NCBI RefSeq assembly: GCF_900188375.1
Contig: NZ_FZOO01000003.1
Span: forward strand, 248,001-312,000
Direction: 5' to 3'
Length of the DNA stretch: 64,000 nucleotides
DNA from: Geodermatophilus pulveris
GTDB lineage: Bacteria; Actinomycetota; Actinomycetes; Mycobacteriales; Geodermatophilaceae
Every line of letters starts with the position of its first letter. Position 1 is the first letter of the stretch. The notes under the pieces were generated by a model. It ran no database searches, was not told where the DNA came from, and saw nothing but the letters and a program-made list of their open reading frames with translations. Below are positions 50,371-59,944 of the stretch, piece by piece. Position numbers and translations under genes: made by a program.

Positions 50371-50829
50371 TCAGCGCCAGCGGCGCAGCGGTCCGGTGCG
50401 CACGCGGCGGCGGACCGGACGGTCCTCGCCCTGCCGCGCCGGCCGCTGCCGGTGCGGCAGGGCGGCATGGCCCGCCGGCGCGCCCGGCCGCGGCGGCGGG
50501 GCGTCGGCGTCGAGCGGGCCGTCGAGCTCCAGCCGCCCGCCGAGCCCGGAGGAGCGGACCAGCCGCCGGGTGGCCGCCGGGGCGCCGACGATCGGGCAGC
50601 GGCGGCCCACCGGGACGAGGGCGTCGGTGAACAGCGCGAGCACCTGCAGACCGGAGCTGTCCCGGAAGCGGGCACCGGCGACGTCGACGACGACCGCGCC
50701 GCAGGTGCCGACCGCGGACTCCTGCAGGGCGCGGGTGAGCTGGGGGGCGGTGGAGGAGTCGACGTCGCCGGTGAGCCGGACGACGACCCGTCCGGGAGCG
50801 GGGACGACAGCGGTCCTCAGGAACGGCAC
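50371..50829 (-). CDS. STAS domain protein (anti-anti-sigma-like)
   Basis: 152 residues from GTG 50829. STAS domain at about 10-105: GRVVVRLTGDVDSSTAPQLT, VVVDVAGARFRDSSGLQVLA (the D-S-S-G phosphorylation site of anti-anti-sigma factors is visible), LVRSSGLGGRLELDGPL. After that a Pro/Arg-rich tail of about 45 residues. Such proteins bind anti-sigma kinases and release stress sigma factors. No partner kinase is adjacent. Start chosen by protein-likeness; the ribosome binding site is modest. Confidence 0.75.
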   Translation of the reverse strand: MPFLRTAVVPAPGRVVVRLTGDVDSSTAPQLTRALQESAVGTCGAVVVDVAGARFRDSSGLQVLALFTDALVPVGRRCPIVGAPAATRRLVRSSGLGGRLELDGPLDADAPPPRPGAPAGHAALPHRQRPARQGEDRPVRRRVRTGPLRRWR

Positions 50830-51004
50830 CGGTACCTCGGCAGGGATCGTGCTGCACCGCCGGCGGTTTCGGGCGGCCGTCCCCGACGGTAGTGCCACTC
50901 CACCGTCGATGACAAACGGTACGCGATCGGTCGCACAGCGCGGCGACCCGGGGCGCGCGCACCCGGCTGCGGCGGGCGGGTCCGGCGCGCGGCACGATGT
51001 CGGC

Positions 51005-52159
51005 GTGGACGCCGAGGACTTCCGCCAGGTCAGGGACGCCGTCCGGCAGCTCGTCAGGGGGTTCGCCGTCCCGCTGGAGGAGCGCATCGACGACGAGGAC
51101 CGCATCCCCGACGAGCTGCGCGCACGGATCGCCGACATGGGGCTGTTCGGCTACGCGCTGCCCGAGGAGTACGGCGGCCTGGGCGTCACCATGGCCGAGG
51201 ACGTCGAGCTGGCCTTCGAGTTCGGCTACACGACCCCCGCGTTCCGCTCGCTGTTCGGCACCAACAACGGCATCGCCGGGCAGGTCATCGCCCGGTTCGG
51301 CAGCGAGGAGCAGAAGAAGGCGTACCTGCCCGGGCTGGTGTCCGGGGAGCTGATCGGCTCCTTCGCCCTCACCGAGGCCGAGGCCGGCTCGGACCCCGCC
51401 GGGCTGCGCACCACCGCCCGCCGCGACGACGGCGGCTGGGTGCTCGACGGCGTCAAGCGCTACATCACCAACGCGCCGATCGCCGACCTGTTCGTCGTGT
51501 TCGCGCGCAGCGACCCGGAGCAGCGCGGCGGTCGCGGCGTCTCGAGCTTCGTCGTGGACGCGCGCACGCCCGGGGTCGTCGTCGGGCCGAAGGACCGCAA
51601 GATGGGCCAGGCCGGCGCCTGGACGGCGGAGGTCGTGCTCGACGACGTGCACGTGCCCGCCGACGCGCTCATCGGCGAGGAGGGGCGCGGCTACGCCAAG
51701 GCGCTCACCGTGCTCTCCCGCGGCCGGCTGCACATCGCCGCGCTGTGCGTCGGGATGGCGCAGCGGGTGCTCGACGAGTCCGTCGCCTACGCCGCGACGG
51801 CCAAGCAGGGCGGCGCCCCGATCGGCCGCTTCCAGCTGGTCCAGGCGCTGATCGCCGACACGCACGCGGAGCTGCTGGCCGGACGCGCGATGGTCCGGGA
51901 GGTCGCCGCCCGCTACGACACCGGCGAGGACACCTCGGTCGGGCCGTCGTCGGCGAAGCTGTTCTGCACCGAGATGGTCGGCCGGGCCGTCGACCGGGCG
52001 GTGCAGGTGCACGGCGGGCTGGGCTACCTGCGGACGACACCGGTCGAGCGCTTCTACCGCGACGCCCGCCTCTACCGGCTCTACGAGGGCACCAGCGAGG
52101 TGCAGCGGGTCATCATCGGCGGCGGGCTGCTGCGCGAGGCCGGCATGCCCCGTGGCTGA
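51005..52159 (+). CDS. Acyl-CoA dehydrogenase
   Basis: 384 residues from GTG 51005. Flavoprotein with the three acyl-CoA dehydrogenase domains: ALPEEYGGLGVTMAEDVELA, GSFALTEAEAGSDPAGLRTT (flavin/substrate site), and VHGGLGYLRTTPVERFYRDA then YRLYEGTSEVQRVIIG, where the glutamate in YEGTSE is the catalytic base. It oxidises acyl-CoA thioesters in fatty-acid or branched-chain breakdown. The thioesterase gene overlaps its last codons by 8 bp, so the two act in one pathway. Confidence 0.92.
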   Translation: MDAEDFRQVRDAVRQLVRGFAVPLEERIDDEDRIPDELRARIADMGLFGYALPEEYGGLGVTMAEDVELAFEFGYTTPAFRSLFGTNNGIAGQVIARFGSEEQKKAYLPGLVSGELIGSFALTEAEAGSDPAGLRTTARRDDGGWVLDGVKRYITNAPIADLFVVFARSDPEQRGGRGVSSFVVDARTPGVVVGPKDRKMGQAGAWTAEVVLDDVHVPADALIGEEGRGYAKALTVLSRGRLHIAALCVGMAQRVLDESVAYAATAKQGGAPIGRFQLVQALIADTHAELLAGRAMVREVAARYDTGEDTSVGPSSAKLFCTEMVGRAVDRAVQVHGGLGYLRTTPVERFYRDARLYRLYEGTSEVQRVIIGGGLLREAGMPRG

Positions 52160-52832
52160 GGCGGACCGGGCGGCCCGACGGGAGGCCGTGGGCGAGCTCG
52201 GGACGGTGCTGCGCGACCTCGCCGACGCCGCCGTCCGCACCGAGGTACCGGCCGGGGAGCTGACCGCGGTCGCGGCGGCTGCCCGCGAGCTCACCGCCCG
52301 GCTGCGCGCGGCGGGCCGGGGCCTGCACGAGGTCGCCTCCGTGGACGACCCGGAGGCCGGGGAGCGCTGGTACAGCCCGGTGCACGGGCGGGGCAACCCG
52401 GTCGCGCCGGCGCTGGAGGCCGGCGAGACCCCCGGCGGCCGGGCGACCGGCCGGGTCACCGTGGGCAAGGCGCACGAGGGCCCGCCCGGGCTGGTGCACG
52501 GCGGGGTGGTGGCCACCCTGCTCGACCACCTGCTGGCCCGTGCCGTGCGGGCCGCCGGCCGGGGCGGGCTGACCGCCACGCTGACCGTGCGCTACCGCCG
52601 GCCGGTGCCGCTGGGCGTCCCGCTGCTGCTCACCGCCGAGGCGGGGGAGTCCTCCGGCCGGCGCACCACCGCCACCGCGCGGGTCGTCGCCGAGGACGCC
52701 CCAGGCACGGTGCTGGCCGAGGCGGAGGGGCTGTTCGTCGCGCTGCGCCCGGAGCGGTCGGCCGAGGTGTTCCGGTCCCTGGCCGACCCGGCCGGCACCT
52801 GGACCGCACGCACGGGGGACGCCGGAGCCTGA
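52152..52832 (+). CDS. PaaI-type thioesterase
   Basis: 226 residues from GTG 52152. A helical N-terminal part (1-75) precedes a hot-dog domain at about 85-210: VTVGKAHEGPPGLVHGGVVA and LARAVRAAGRGGLTATLTVR, RYRRPVPLGVPLLLTAEA. The HGGxxA turn with its Asn/Asp neighbour and GLTATLT are marks of the PaaI/4HBT family. It hydrolyses acyl-CoA; being overlapped with the acyl-CoA dehydrogenase gene, it likely acts on the same pool. The longer-than-usual N-terminus is of unknown meaning. Confidence 0.85.
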   Translation: MAEADRAARREAVGELGTVLRDLADAAVRTEVPAGELTAVAAAARELTARLRAAGRGLHEVASVDDPEAGERWYSPVHGRGNPVAPALEAGETPGGRATGRVTVGKAHEGPPGLVHGGVVATLLDHLLARAVRAAGRGGLTATLTVRYRRPVPLGVPLLLTAEAGESSGRRTTATARVVAEDAPGTVLAEAEGLFVALRPERSAEVFRSLADPAGTWTARTGDAGA

Positions 52833-52875
52833 CCCGCGTCCGGCGTCCCGGGCGGCCCCCCGTCGAGGACCTCCC

Positions 52876-53994
52876 TCAGTCCGCCCGCGGGCCGGGGACG
52901 TTGGCCGGGTCGTTGCCGGTGTCCCGCGCGGGCCCGCCGGCCGGCTCCATCAGCGGGCCGGGCGCGCCCTCGCCGCGGGCCAGGGCGGCGACGAACTGGC
53001 GCAGCACGTCGTCCCCGGCGTGGGCCGGCGTCCAGTCCAGCAGCCGGCGGGCCCGGCCGGTGTCGAGGGCGGGGGCCTGCAGGCCGATGTCGAGCCAGCC
53101 GGGCTCGGTGGGCACCAGGCGGGCGTGGAAGGCGGCCGACAGCGCCGCACGGACCGCGACCGCCGGGACCGGCACCCGCACGGTGCCCAGGGAGCGAGCC
53201 AGGCTCCCGGCGTCGAAGGTCGGCTCGGCGGCGATGTTGAACGGGCCGGGGGCGCGGCGGTCGAGCACGGCGACCATCGCGGCGGCGACGTCGTCGGCGT
53301 GCACCACCTGCACCCGCAGCGACGGCAGGGGCAGCGGGAGCACCCGGGCCACCGGCGCGGGCACCAGGCGCGCGGCGCCGAACAGCAGCGGGCCGAGGAA
53401 GTAGCGGCCGATCTCGCTGCTGGCCTCCGGTTGCAGCACCAGCGTCGGGCGCACGACGGTCAGCGTCGTCCCCTCCCGGGAGCCGAGCAGCTCGCGCACG
53501 ACCAGCTCGGCCTGCGACTTGTCCCGGCTGTACTGGGCGCTGGGGATGCCGGTGACCGGCCAGTCCTCGGCCACCTGCCGGTCACCGGCGCCCGCCGCGT
53601 AGGCGCCGACCGAGGAGGCGAACACGAAGTGCCGCACCCCCGCCCCCGCGGCGGCGCGGGCCAGCCGGCGGGTCCCCTCGACGTTGACCCGGTGCAGCCG
53701 CTCGGGCTGCCGGCCGGGCTGCAGCGCCCAGGCCAGGTGGACGACGGCGTCCGCGCCGTCGAGGAAGCGGGTCAGCTCGTGCTCGCTGCGCGTCTCGCCG
53801 AGGTCGGCGAGGTGCCAGGTCACGCCGTCGTAGGGGGCGGTGGACGGCGGCTGCCTCCGGGCCATCCCGCGGACCTCGGCCACCCCGCTGCCCGGCGCGG
53901 TGAGCCGGCGCAGCAGCGCCGTCCCCAGGTTGCCGCTGGCGCCGGTGACGGCGACCCTCAGGCCCTTCAGGTGGTCACGGGTCAGTTCAGCCAT
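52876..53994 (-). CDS. NAD-dependent epimerase/dehydratase
   Basis: 372 residues from ATG 53994. Extended [23 protein letters not shown] (nucleotide binding), a nearby [40 protein letters not shown], and the YSRDKSQAE active-site Tyr/Lys. Substrate-binding C-terminal half with [17 protein letters not shown] and [20 protein letters not shown]. It acts on a nucleotide sugar or a similar ketone; specificity unknown. Alone before the broken organomercurial-lyase-like gene on the same strand. Confidence 0.87.
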   Translation of the reverse strand: MAELTRDHLKGLRVAVTGASGNLGTALLRRLTAPGSGVAEVRGMARRQPPSTAPYDGVTWHLADLGETRSEHELTRFLDGADAVVHLAWALQPGRQPERLHRVNVEGTRRLARAAAGAGVRHFVFASSVGAYAAGAGDRQVAEDWPVTGIPSAQYSRDKSQAELVVRELLGSREGTTLTVVRPTLVLQPEASSEIGRYFLGPLLFGAARLVPAPVARVLPLPLPSLRVQVVHADDVAAAMVAVLDRRAPGPFNIAAEPTFDAGSLARSLGTVRVPVPAVAVRAALSAAFHARLVPTEPGWLDIGLQAPALDTGRARRLLDWTPAHAGDDVLRQFVAALARGEGAPGPLMEPAGGPARDTGNDPANVPGPRAD

Positions 53995-54058
53995 GTCCGG
54001 CCCGCTACCCGCAGCGCCCACCGGCAACCGGCCGGCCGCGCTCCCGCATGCGAGCCGG

Positions 54059-54718
54059 TCACCCCAGGCGCCAGAAGGATCCGGTGAGGCCGAGCCGGTC
54101 GAGGATCGCCTGGTTCTGCTCGCGGGTGTGCGGGCGCCACGCGGGATCGAGCCGGTCGCCCCACCACGCGTACGCCAGCGCGGACAGCTGCCGCACGGGC
54201 AGGGTGGCCCCCGGTCCGCGGTCGCCGAGCCAGCGGGTGAGGTGCTCCTCCGACCGGAAGAGGTTCATCGCGCCCTAAGTGGCGACGATGTCGTCCCACC
54301 AGTGCTGCGCCGGCACCGGGCAGAGGAAGAGGAGGTCGTCGCGGTCGGGTTCCCGGTCCCGGACGGCGACGGCCAACGGCTCTCCGCAGTCGGGGCACGA
54401 GGACTCGATGCGGCCGTCGGTGCCCAGCGCGGCGCAGATGCCGAAGGCGTCCCACGCGCAGTTGGCGTACCACCACCGGCCCTCGGCCTGCACGCGGTGG
54501 GCGGTGGGGACGCCGGAGAAGGGGTTGGCCATGCGGATCGCCGTGCCGCCGGCCTCGAGGACGAGGGCGTGCGCGTCGTGCAGCCGCAGCCAGCCGGCGA
54601 GGACGTCCTCCGCCGTCCGGCCGGTGACCGCGGCGACCTGGGGCGCCGTCGGCACGCGGCCGAGGTCGACCACCAGGCGGTAGGTGTCGTTGCGCAGCGC
54701 GACGTCGGCGTCGTCCAC
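54059..54718 (-). pseudogene. Organomercurial-lyase-like gene with in-frame TAG
   Basis: A 220-codon frame read from GTG/ATG 54718 to the TGA at 54059, with one TAG at 54275-54277. Part 1 (147 aa) has [40 protein letters not shown] and [16 protein letters not shown], where the Cys and Asp match MerB Cys96 and Asp99. Part 2 (69 aa) starts two codons after the TAG with [20 protein letters not shown]. The TAG falls where MerB-like relatives have the second active-site cysteine (MerB Cys159 equivalent). Both halves keep perfect coding bias, so the break is recent. Relatives annotated as alkylmercury lyase often have uncertain substrates. Confidence 0.7.
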
Positions 54719-54751
54719 GTGCGACAGTGTGGCGCTGCCGGGCCGGTGGTG

Positions 54752-55117
54752 TCAGCAGGTCGCGTCCCGGTCGCTCACGCCGGGCGGAGTCGCCCGTCGG
54801 GGAGGGCGACCGCCCGTCCTGGAGCTGCACGAAGACCGCCCGGGTCGGGGTCGTCGCCGATGTTCCCGCCGCGGTGCCGCTGGGCCGGCACCCAGCCGGC
54901 GCCGATCGCGACATCGCGCTGCTGGCCGCCGGGGTGCAGCCGCTGGCCGAAGGACCCCGGCGCGCACATGACGCTGTCCGGGTGCTCGTGGTCGTGCCGT
55001 GGCGTCGCCGGGGGCGTCGGTGTCCTCGAGGACCCGCACGGGGCCGCTCGCGGAGAGCACCCGGTAGTGGTCCGGATCGGCGACGGTCGGGTCCGGCGAG
55101 GTCGTGGGGACGGTCAT
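54752..55117 (-). pseudogene. Cupin-like protein gene with two frameshifts
   Basis: The ATG at 55117 opens well: [39 protein letters not shown]. The sequence then jumps frame near 55000 and continues in the next as [40 protein letters not shown], and again near 54855 to [20 protein letters not shown]. Joined, these give a typical small cupin-like cytoplasmic protein of 110-120 residues. The frameshifts make the gene inactive. It is next to the broken MerB-like gene, so this stretch appears to be decaying. Confidence 0.65.
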
Positions 55118-55177
55118 GGACGCGCAGGGCCCTCCCGACGGCGCCGCGCGAAGGGCTCCCCGCGCGGCCCCGGCGCC

Positions 55178-56536
55178 TCATCCGCGGGCGGCGGCCACCG
55201 GCGCGGGCTCCTCCTCCAGCGTCTCCCCGCGGCGCTCGGGGAGGGCCAGCGCGGCGCCCGCCGCCAGCACGAAGGCGGCCGCGAAGGTGGCGAAGACCAG
55301 CCCGTTGCCGCCGGCGGCCAGCAGCGGCGGCACGCACAGCGGCGCGGCGATCGAGGCGATCCGGCCGAACCCGGCGGCCGCGCCGGCCCCCGTGGCGCGC
55401 AGCGCGGTCGGGTAGACCTCCGGCGTCACGGCGTACACCGCGCCCCAGGCGCCCAGGTTGAAGAACGACAGCACCATGCCGGTGACCAGCACGGCGGTGT
55501 CGCCGGTGGCCAGCGCGAACGCCGCCGCACCCGCGGCGGAGCCGAGCAGGAAGACCACCAGCGTCGGCCGGCGCCCCCAGCGCTCCACGAGCACCGCGGC
55601 GGCGGCGTAGCCGGGCAGCTGGGCCAGCGTGATCAGCAGCGTGTAGCCGGAGGCGCGCACCAGGTCGAAGCCCGCGGTGTAGAGCAGCGTGGGCAGCCAG
55701 ATGAACGCGCCGTAGTAGCCGAAGTTGATGCCGAACCACACGCCCCACAGGGCCGCCGTCCGCCGGCGGGACCCCGCGGCCCACAGCGCCCGGGGGCGCG
55801 GCGCCGGGGACGGCGGCGGGGTGACCGAGGGCACCGGGGCGACACCGGCCGCCGACTCGAAGCGGCGCACCGCGGCCTCGGCCTCCTCGGTGCGCCCGCG
55901 CAGCTCCAGGAAGCGCACCGACTCCGGCAGGCCGCGGCGCACCACGACCGCGTACAGCGCGGGGAGGGCGCCCAGGGCCAGCGCCCACCGCCAGCCGTCG
56001 TCGCTGCGGGGGACGACGAGGTAGCCGATCAGCGCCGCCAGCAGCCAGCCGACCGCCCAGAACGCCTCCAGCGCCACCACCACCCGGCCGCGCACCCGGG
56101 CCGGTGCGTACTCGCTGACCAGGGTGGAGGCGACCGGCAGCTCGGCGCCCAGGCCCAGCCCGATGAGGAAGCGGAACACCAGCAGCGAGGCCACCGACCA
56201 GGCCAGCGCGGCCGCGCCGGTGGCCGCGCCGAAGACCAGCAGGGTGAGCGCGAAGACCTGCCGCCGGCCGACCCGGTCGGCCAGCAGCCCGCCCAGCGTG
56301 GCGCCCAGCGCCATGCCGACGAAGCCGATCGAGCCGATCCAGGACAGCTCGGTCGGGGTCAGCGCCCACTGCACGGCGAGCGCGGCCATCACGAAGGAGA
56401 TGAGCCCGACGTCCATCGCGTCCAGCGCCCAGCCCAGGCCCGATCCCACCACCAGCCGGCCGTGCTGGCGGGTGAACGGCAGCCGGTCCAGCCGCTGGGC
56501 GCGGGTCGCCGAGGTGGTCGTCGCGTCGGTGCTCAC
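55178..56536 (-). CDS. MFS transporter, sugar-transporter-like
   Basis: 452 residues from GTG 56536. Twelve hydrophobic segments with the sugar-porter/aromatic-acid-transporter pattern: [60 protein letters not shown] and [21 protein letters not shown] central loop of about 80 residues separates the halves. Imports or exports small organic compounds; substrate cannot be told. The start follows the weak upstream coding of eight extra residues, which is left out. Confidence 0.85.
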   Translation of the reverse strand: MSTDATTTSATRAQRLDRLPFTRQHGRLVVGSGLGWALDAMDVGLISFVMAALAVQWALTPTELSWIGSIGFVGMALGATLGGLLADRVGRRQVFALTLLVFGAATGAAALAWSVASLLVFRFLIGLGLGAELPVASTLVSEYAPARVRGRVVVALEAFWAVGWLLAALIGYLVVPRSDDGWRWALALGALPALYAVVVRRGLPESVRFLELRGRTEEAEAAVRRFESAAGVAPVPSVTPPPSPAPRPRALWAAGSRRRTAALWGVWFGINFGYYGAFIWLPTLLYTAGFDLVRASGYTLLITLAQLPGYAAAAVLVERWGRRPTLVVFLLGSAAGAAAFALATGDTAVLVTGMVLSFFNLGAWGAVYAVTPEVYPTALRATGAGAAAGFGRIASIAAPLCVPPLLAAGGNGLVFATFAAAFVLAAGAALALPERRGETLEEEPAPVAAARG

Positions 56537-56686
56537 CGAGGCCGCCCTACCCAGCGGCACCGGCGGTCACGCGGGCTGCCGCCCCGGGCACCCGTCCGGT
56601 CGGGCAGTGCGCACGGCGGTGCCGCGGTCCTAGGTTCACCGCAGGCAGCGGCGGCAACGGTGCCGCCGGCCCGAGGGAGGATCCCC

Positions 56687-57883
56687 ATGAGCGAGATGCA
56701 GCAGGCACTCGACGACGTCCTGCACCGGGTGACCGAGGGCAGTCCCCGGGTCCCCGGCGTGGCCGCCGTCGTCACCGACCGCGACGGCGACGTCTACGCG
56801 GGCGCCGCGGGCGAGCGGGTGCTGGGCGGGGGCGAGCCGATGACCCCTGACACGGTCTGCACCGTGTTCTCGACGACGAAGGCGGTCACCGGCACCACCT
56901 GCCTGCAGCTGGTCGAGGAGGGCCGGCTGGACCTCGACGCGCCGGCCCGGCAGTACGTGCCCGAGATCGGCGAGCTCCAGGTGCTCGACGGCTTCGCCGA
57001 CGACGGCAGCCCGCGGCTGCGCCCGCCGAAGCGGGACGTCACCACCCGGATGCTGCTGCTGCACACCGCCGGCTTCGGCTACGACTTCTTCAACGAGCAC
57101 TACCTCCGGCTGGCCACCGAGCACGGCCAGCCCAGCGTCACCACCTGCAGCCGGGCCTCCCTGCGCACCCCGCTGCTCTTCGACCCCGGCGAGCAGTGGG
57201 AGTACGGCTCGAACATCGACTGGGCCGGCCTGGTGGTCGAGGCGGTCACCGGCCGCCGGCTCGGGGAGGTGATGGCCGAGCGGGTCTTCGAGCCGCTCGG
57301 CATGGCCGACACCTCCTTCACCCTCACCCCGCAGATGCGCACGCGGCTGGCGAAGATCCACACCCGGGGGGACGACGGCTCGCTGACGCCGATCGACTTC
57401 GAGTGGCCGGCCGAGCCCGAGCTGCACATGGGCGGCCACGGGCTCTACTCGACCGCCCTCGACTACGCCCGGTTCCTGCGCATGTGGCTCAACGACGGCG
57501 CCGGCCCCGGGGGGCGGGTGCTGCAGGAGGCGACGGTGGCGACGGCCGAGCGCAACGGGCTCGGGGAGCTCAAGGTCAAGGGCCTGCCCGGGGTGATCCC
57601 GTCGCTGTCCAACGACGCCGAGTTCTTCCCCGGGCTGTCGAAGTCCTGGGCGCTGACCTTCATGGTCAACGACGAGGAGGCGCCGACCGGGCGGCCGGCG
57701 GGCGCGCTGGCCTGGGCGGGGCTGGGCAACCTCTTCTACTGGATCGACCGGCGCACCGGCATCGCCGGGTTCTGGGCGACGCAGATCCTGCCGTTCGCCG
57801 ACCCGGTGTCGGTCCAGGGCTACTACGACCTGGAGACGGCGGTCTACCGGACCCTGGGGTCCCGGCTGCCGGCCGCGGTCTGA
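56687..57883 (+). CDS. Beta-lactamase-family serine hydrolase
   Basis: 398 residues from ATG 56687 (GAGGGAGGATCCCC upstream). Catalytic S62-T-T-K65 ([20 protein letters not shown]) and Y173-G-S-N176 ([17 protein letters not shown]), with a C-terminal [20 protein letters not shown] region. No signal peptide, so it acts in the cytoplasm, unlike true beta-lactamases. Members include esterases, EstB-like enzymes and peptidases. Divergent from the MFS gene with 150 bp between starts. Confidence 0.87.
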   Translation: MSEMQQALDDVLHRVTEGSPRVPGVAAVVTDRDGDVYAGAAGERVLGGGEPMTPDTVCTVFSTTKAVTGTTCLQLVEEGRLDLDAPARQYVPEIGELQVLDGFADDGSPRLRPPKRDVTTRMLLLHTAGFGYDFFNEHYLRLATEHGQPSVTTCSRASLRTPLLFDPGEQWEYGSNIDWAGLVVEAVTGRRLGEVMAERVFEPLGMADTSFTLTPQMRTRLAKIHTRGDDGSLTPIDFEWPAEPELHMGGHGLYSTALDYARFLRMWLNDGAGPGGRVLQEATVATAERNGLGELKVKGLPGVIPSLSNDAEFFPGLSKSWALTFMVNDEEAPTGRPAGALAWAGLGNLFYWIDRRTGIAGFWATQILPFADPVSVQGYYDLETAVYRTLGSRLPAAV

Positions 57884-57931
57884 GCGGTGCCGGCCCCTCC
57901 GTGCACGTGGCGCGGACGGGCCGGCACCGGG

Positions 57932-58090
57932 TCAGTCGTCCTCGTCGTCGCCCTCGTCCTCCATCTCCTGCTCGACGCCGCCCTCCTCCCCGCCGGTGTC
58001 CGAGCCGCAGGCGGCGGCGGTGAACGAGGTGGCGGCGATGGCCAGGCCGGCGGCGGCCAGCCGCCAGCGGCGGGTGCGGGTGCGCGTCAC
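57932..58090 (-). CDS. Small lipoprotein, 52 aa
   Basis: From GTG 58090, with GGGAGGACGCC before it. Basic start (TRTRTRRWRL), a hydrophobic signal (AAAGLAIAATSFTAAACG) with a lipobox-like AAAC, then an acidic Glu/Asp-rich mature part (SDTGGEEGGVEQEMEDEGDD). A surface lipoprotein of unknown role; too short to place in a family. The 270 bp upstream of it hold no gene. Confidence 0.6.
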   Translation of the reverse strand: MTRTRTRRWRLAAAGLAIAATSFTAAACGSDTGGEEGGVEQEMEDEGDDEDD

Positions 58091-58362
58091 GGCGTCCTCC
58101 CGGGGTGCGTGTGCGGACGCTCCCGGTGTGCCCACCGGAGCCGCCCGGCATGCCGGTGCCGGGCCTCACCGCCCGGCCGGGTCGTGCTCGCCGAGCCAGC
58201 CGAGGACGGCTCGGCGGGGACGGCGAAGCCGCCGGGCGCGGTACACGGCCACCGGCGCCGGCATGCTGCAGCGGGTCATCGGCCGCCACCTCCGGTGGGC
58301 GGAGGCCAGCCTGCGCCGCTACGGCCGTCGGGCCGGGGACGGGGACGGGTGAGCGCGGCGGG

Positions 58363-59229
58363 TCACCGCGCGGCGCGCACGTGCCCGGCGACCAGCGTGG
58401 CGGTGCGCTCCGGTGCCCGCTCGGGGATCCAGTGCGGCAGGCCCTCGAGTACCTCCAGCGTGTAGGGCGCCCGCACGAAGGAGCCCGACGCCTCGATGCC
58501 CGACCGGTGCAGGGCGACGTCGCGGGTGCTCCACACGTGCAGCGTGGGCACGCGCACCCGGCCCACCGGGTCGCCGGCGTCCCAGGGCAGTGCCCGGTAC
58601 CAGGCCAGGGCCGCCGTCAGCGCGCCCGGCTCGAGCAGCCGGGCGACGTAGCGGTCGGCGTGCTCGGCGGGCAGCCCGCTGCGCACCAGGGTGCCGTGCA
58701 GCAGCAGGCCGCCGCGGGCCAGCAGCAGCCGCTCGGGCAGCAGGGGCAGCTGGAAGGCCGCCATGTACCACGACTGCAGCGCCTGGGGGCTGGTGAGCAG
58801 GGCGCGGGCGAAGGCGCCGGGGTGCGGCACGGAGAGCACGGTCAGCGTGCGCACCCGGTCGGGGTGCCAGGCGGCCAGCGCCCAGGCCACCAGGCCGCCC
58901 CAGTCGTGCCCGACGACGTGCGCGCCGGCCAGCCCCGCGGAGTCGAGGAGCGCCCGGACGTCGTCCACCGCCTCCCGGACCCGGTAGGCCGACCGGCCCG
59001 GCGGGCGGGCGCCGGGGGAGTAGCCGCGCTGGTCGGGGGCCAGGGTGCGCAGGCCCGCGGCGTGCAGGCCGGGGGTGACGCCCGACCAGGCGGTGGAGTC
59101 CTGCGGGAAGCCGTGCAGCAGCACCACCGGCTCCCCGTCGGGCGGGCCGCCGTCCCGGACGTCGAACACCAGGCCCTCGCGCGCGAAGCGGTCCACCCCG
59201 GGTCGGTGCCCGGGCGGGGCGCCGCTCAC
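58363..59229 (-). CDS. Alpha/beta hydrolase (epoxide-hydrolase-like)
   Basis: 288 residues from GTG 59229. Marks: VVLLHGFPQDSTAWSGVTPG (oxyanion HGFPQ), LAPDQRGYSPGARP, VVGHDWGGLVAWALAAWHPD (nucleophile aspartate), LSVPHPGAFARAL and a C-terminal VPTLHVWSTRDVAL, EVLEGLPHWIPERAPER (catalytic Asp and His). Aspartate as nucleophile points to epoxide hydrolases or haloalkane dehalogenases rather than serine esterases. Soluble, usual length. The 5' end is 57 bp from idi on the opposite strand. Confidence 0.87.
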   Translation of the reverse strand: MSGAPPGHRPGVDRFAREGLVFDVRDGGPPDGEPVVLLHGFPQDSTAWSGVTPGLHAAGLRTLAPDQRGYSPGARPPGRSAYRVREAVDDVRALLDSAGLAGAHVVGHDWGGLVAWALAAWHPDRVRTLTVLSVPHPGAFARALLTSPQALQSWYMAAFQLPLLPERLLLARGGLLLHGTLVRSGLPAEHADRYVARLLEPGALTAALAWYRALPWDAGDPVGRVRVPTLHVWSTRDVALHRSGIEASGSFVRAPYTLEVLEGLPHWIPERAPERTATLVAGHVRAAR

Positions 59230-59286
59230 GCGTCATCGTCGCGGGGACGCCGGGGGACGGCGGCGGAGCGGACCGGGTGGACCACA

Positions 59287-59841
59287 ATGTCCCCCGTGAC
59301 GGCCACCTCCGAGGAGCTCATCGTCCTCGTCGACGACGACGGGACGGCGATCGGCACCATGCCCAAGCCGCTGGTGCACCACGGCGAGACGCCGCTGCAC
59401 CGGGCCTTCTCCGCGTACCTGTTCGACGACGACGGCCGCCTGCTGGTCACCCGCCGCGCCGCGGTCAAGCAGACCTTCCCCGGCATGTGGACCAACACCG
59501 TCTGCGGCCACCCCGGCCCCGGTGAGGACGACGCCGCCGCCATCGCCCGCCGCGCCGCCTACGAACTGGGCCTGCGGGTGGGCGAGCTGCGGCCGGCGCT
59601 GCCGGGTTACCGGTACCGCGCGGAGTTCCGCGGGGTCGTGGAGAACGAGGTGTGCCCGGTGTACCTGGGCCGCTTCTCCGGCACCCCGGCCCCGGACCCG
59701 GGCGAGGTGGGCGAGTGGGAGCTGCTGGACTGGTCGACCTTCCGGGCGCGGCAGGAGACCCAGGACGCCGAGGCGTGGTCGCCGTGGTGCCGCGAGCAGG
59801 CCCGGCTCATCGAGGAGGCCGGGCTGGTCCCCGCCGGCTGA
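59287..59841 (+). CDS. idi: Isopentenyl-diphosphate delta-isomerase (type I)
   Basis: 184 residues from ATG 59287. Nudix-like fold with metal and catalytic residues: LHRAFSAYLFDDDGRLLVTR, TFPGMWTNTVCGHPGPGEDD (catalytic C73), AAYELGLRVGELRPALPGYR and NEVCPVYLGRF (catalytic Glu). It interconverts IPP and DMAPP, the start of carotenoid and quinone synthesis. Geodermatophilaceae are often pigmented, which would use it, but no carotenoid gene is in the window. Complete. Confidence 0.93.
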   Translation: MSPVTATSEELIVLVDDDGTAIGTMPKPLVHHGETPLHRAFSAYLFDDDGRLLVTRRAAVKQTFPGMWTNTVCGHPGPGEDDAAAIARRAAYELGLRVGELRPALPGYRYRAEFRGVVENEVCPVYLGRFSGTPAPDPGEVGEWELLDWSTFRARQETQDAEAWSPWCREQARLIEEAGLVPAG

Positions 59842-59944
59842 CGTAGCCACGGCCGGTGATGGCCGGATCACGGTCGGTACCGGCCGCTCGGGCCGCCCGT
59901 GTCGCTCGCCGGGCCGGGCGGGGCGGCTGCCTAGCGTCCGCGGC

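Noticed and set aside
54275-54277. TAG read as an amino acid (pyrrolysine-type recoding)
   Set aside because: No pyl genes or recoding element are visible, and a plain nonsense mutation explains it.
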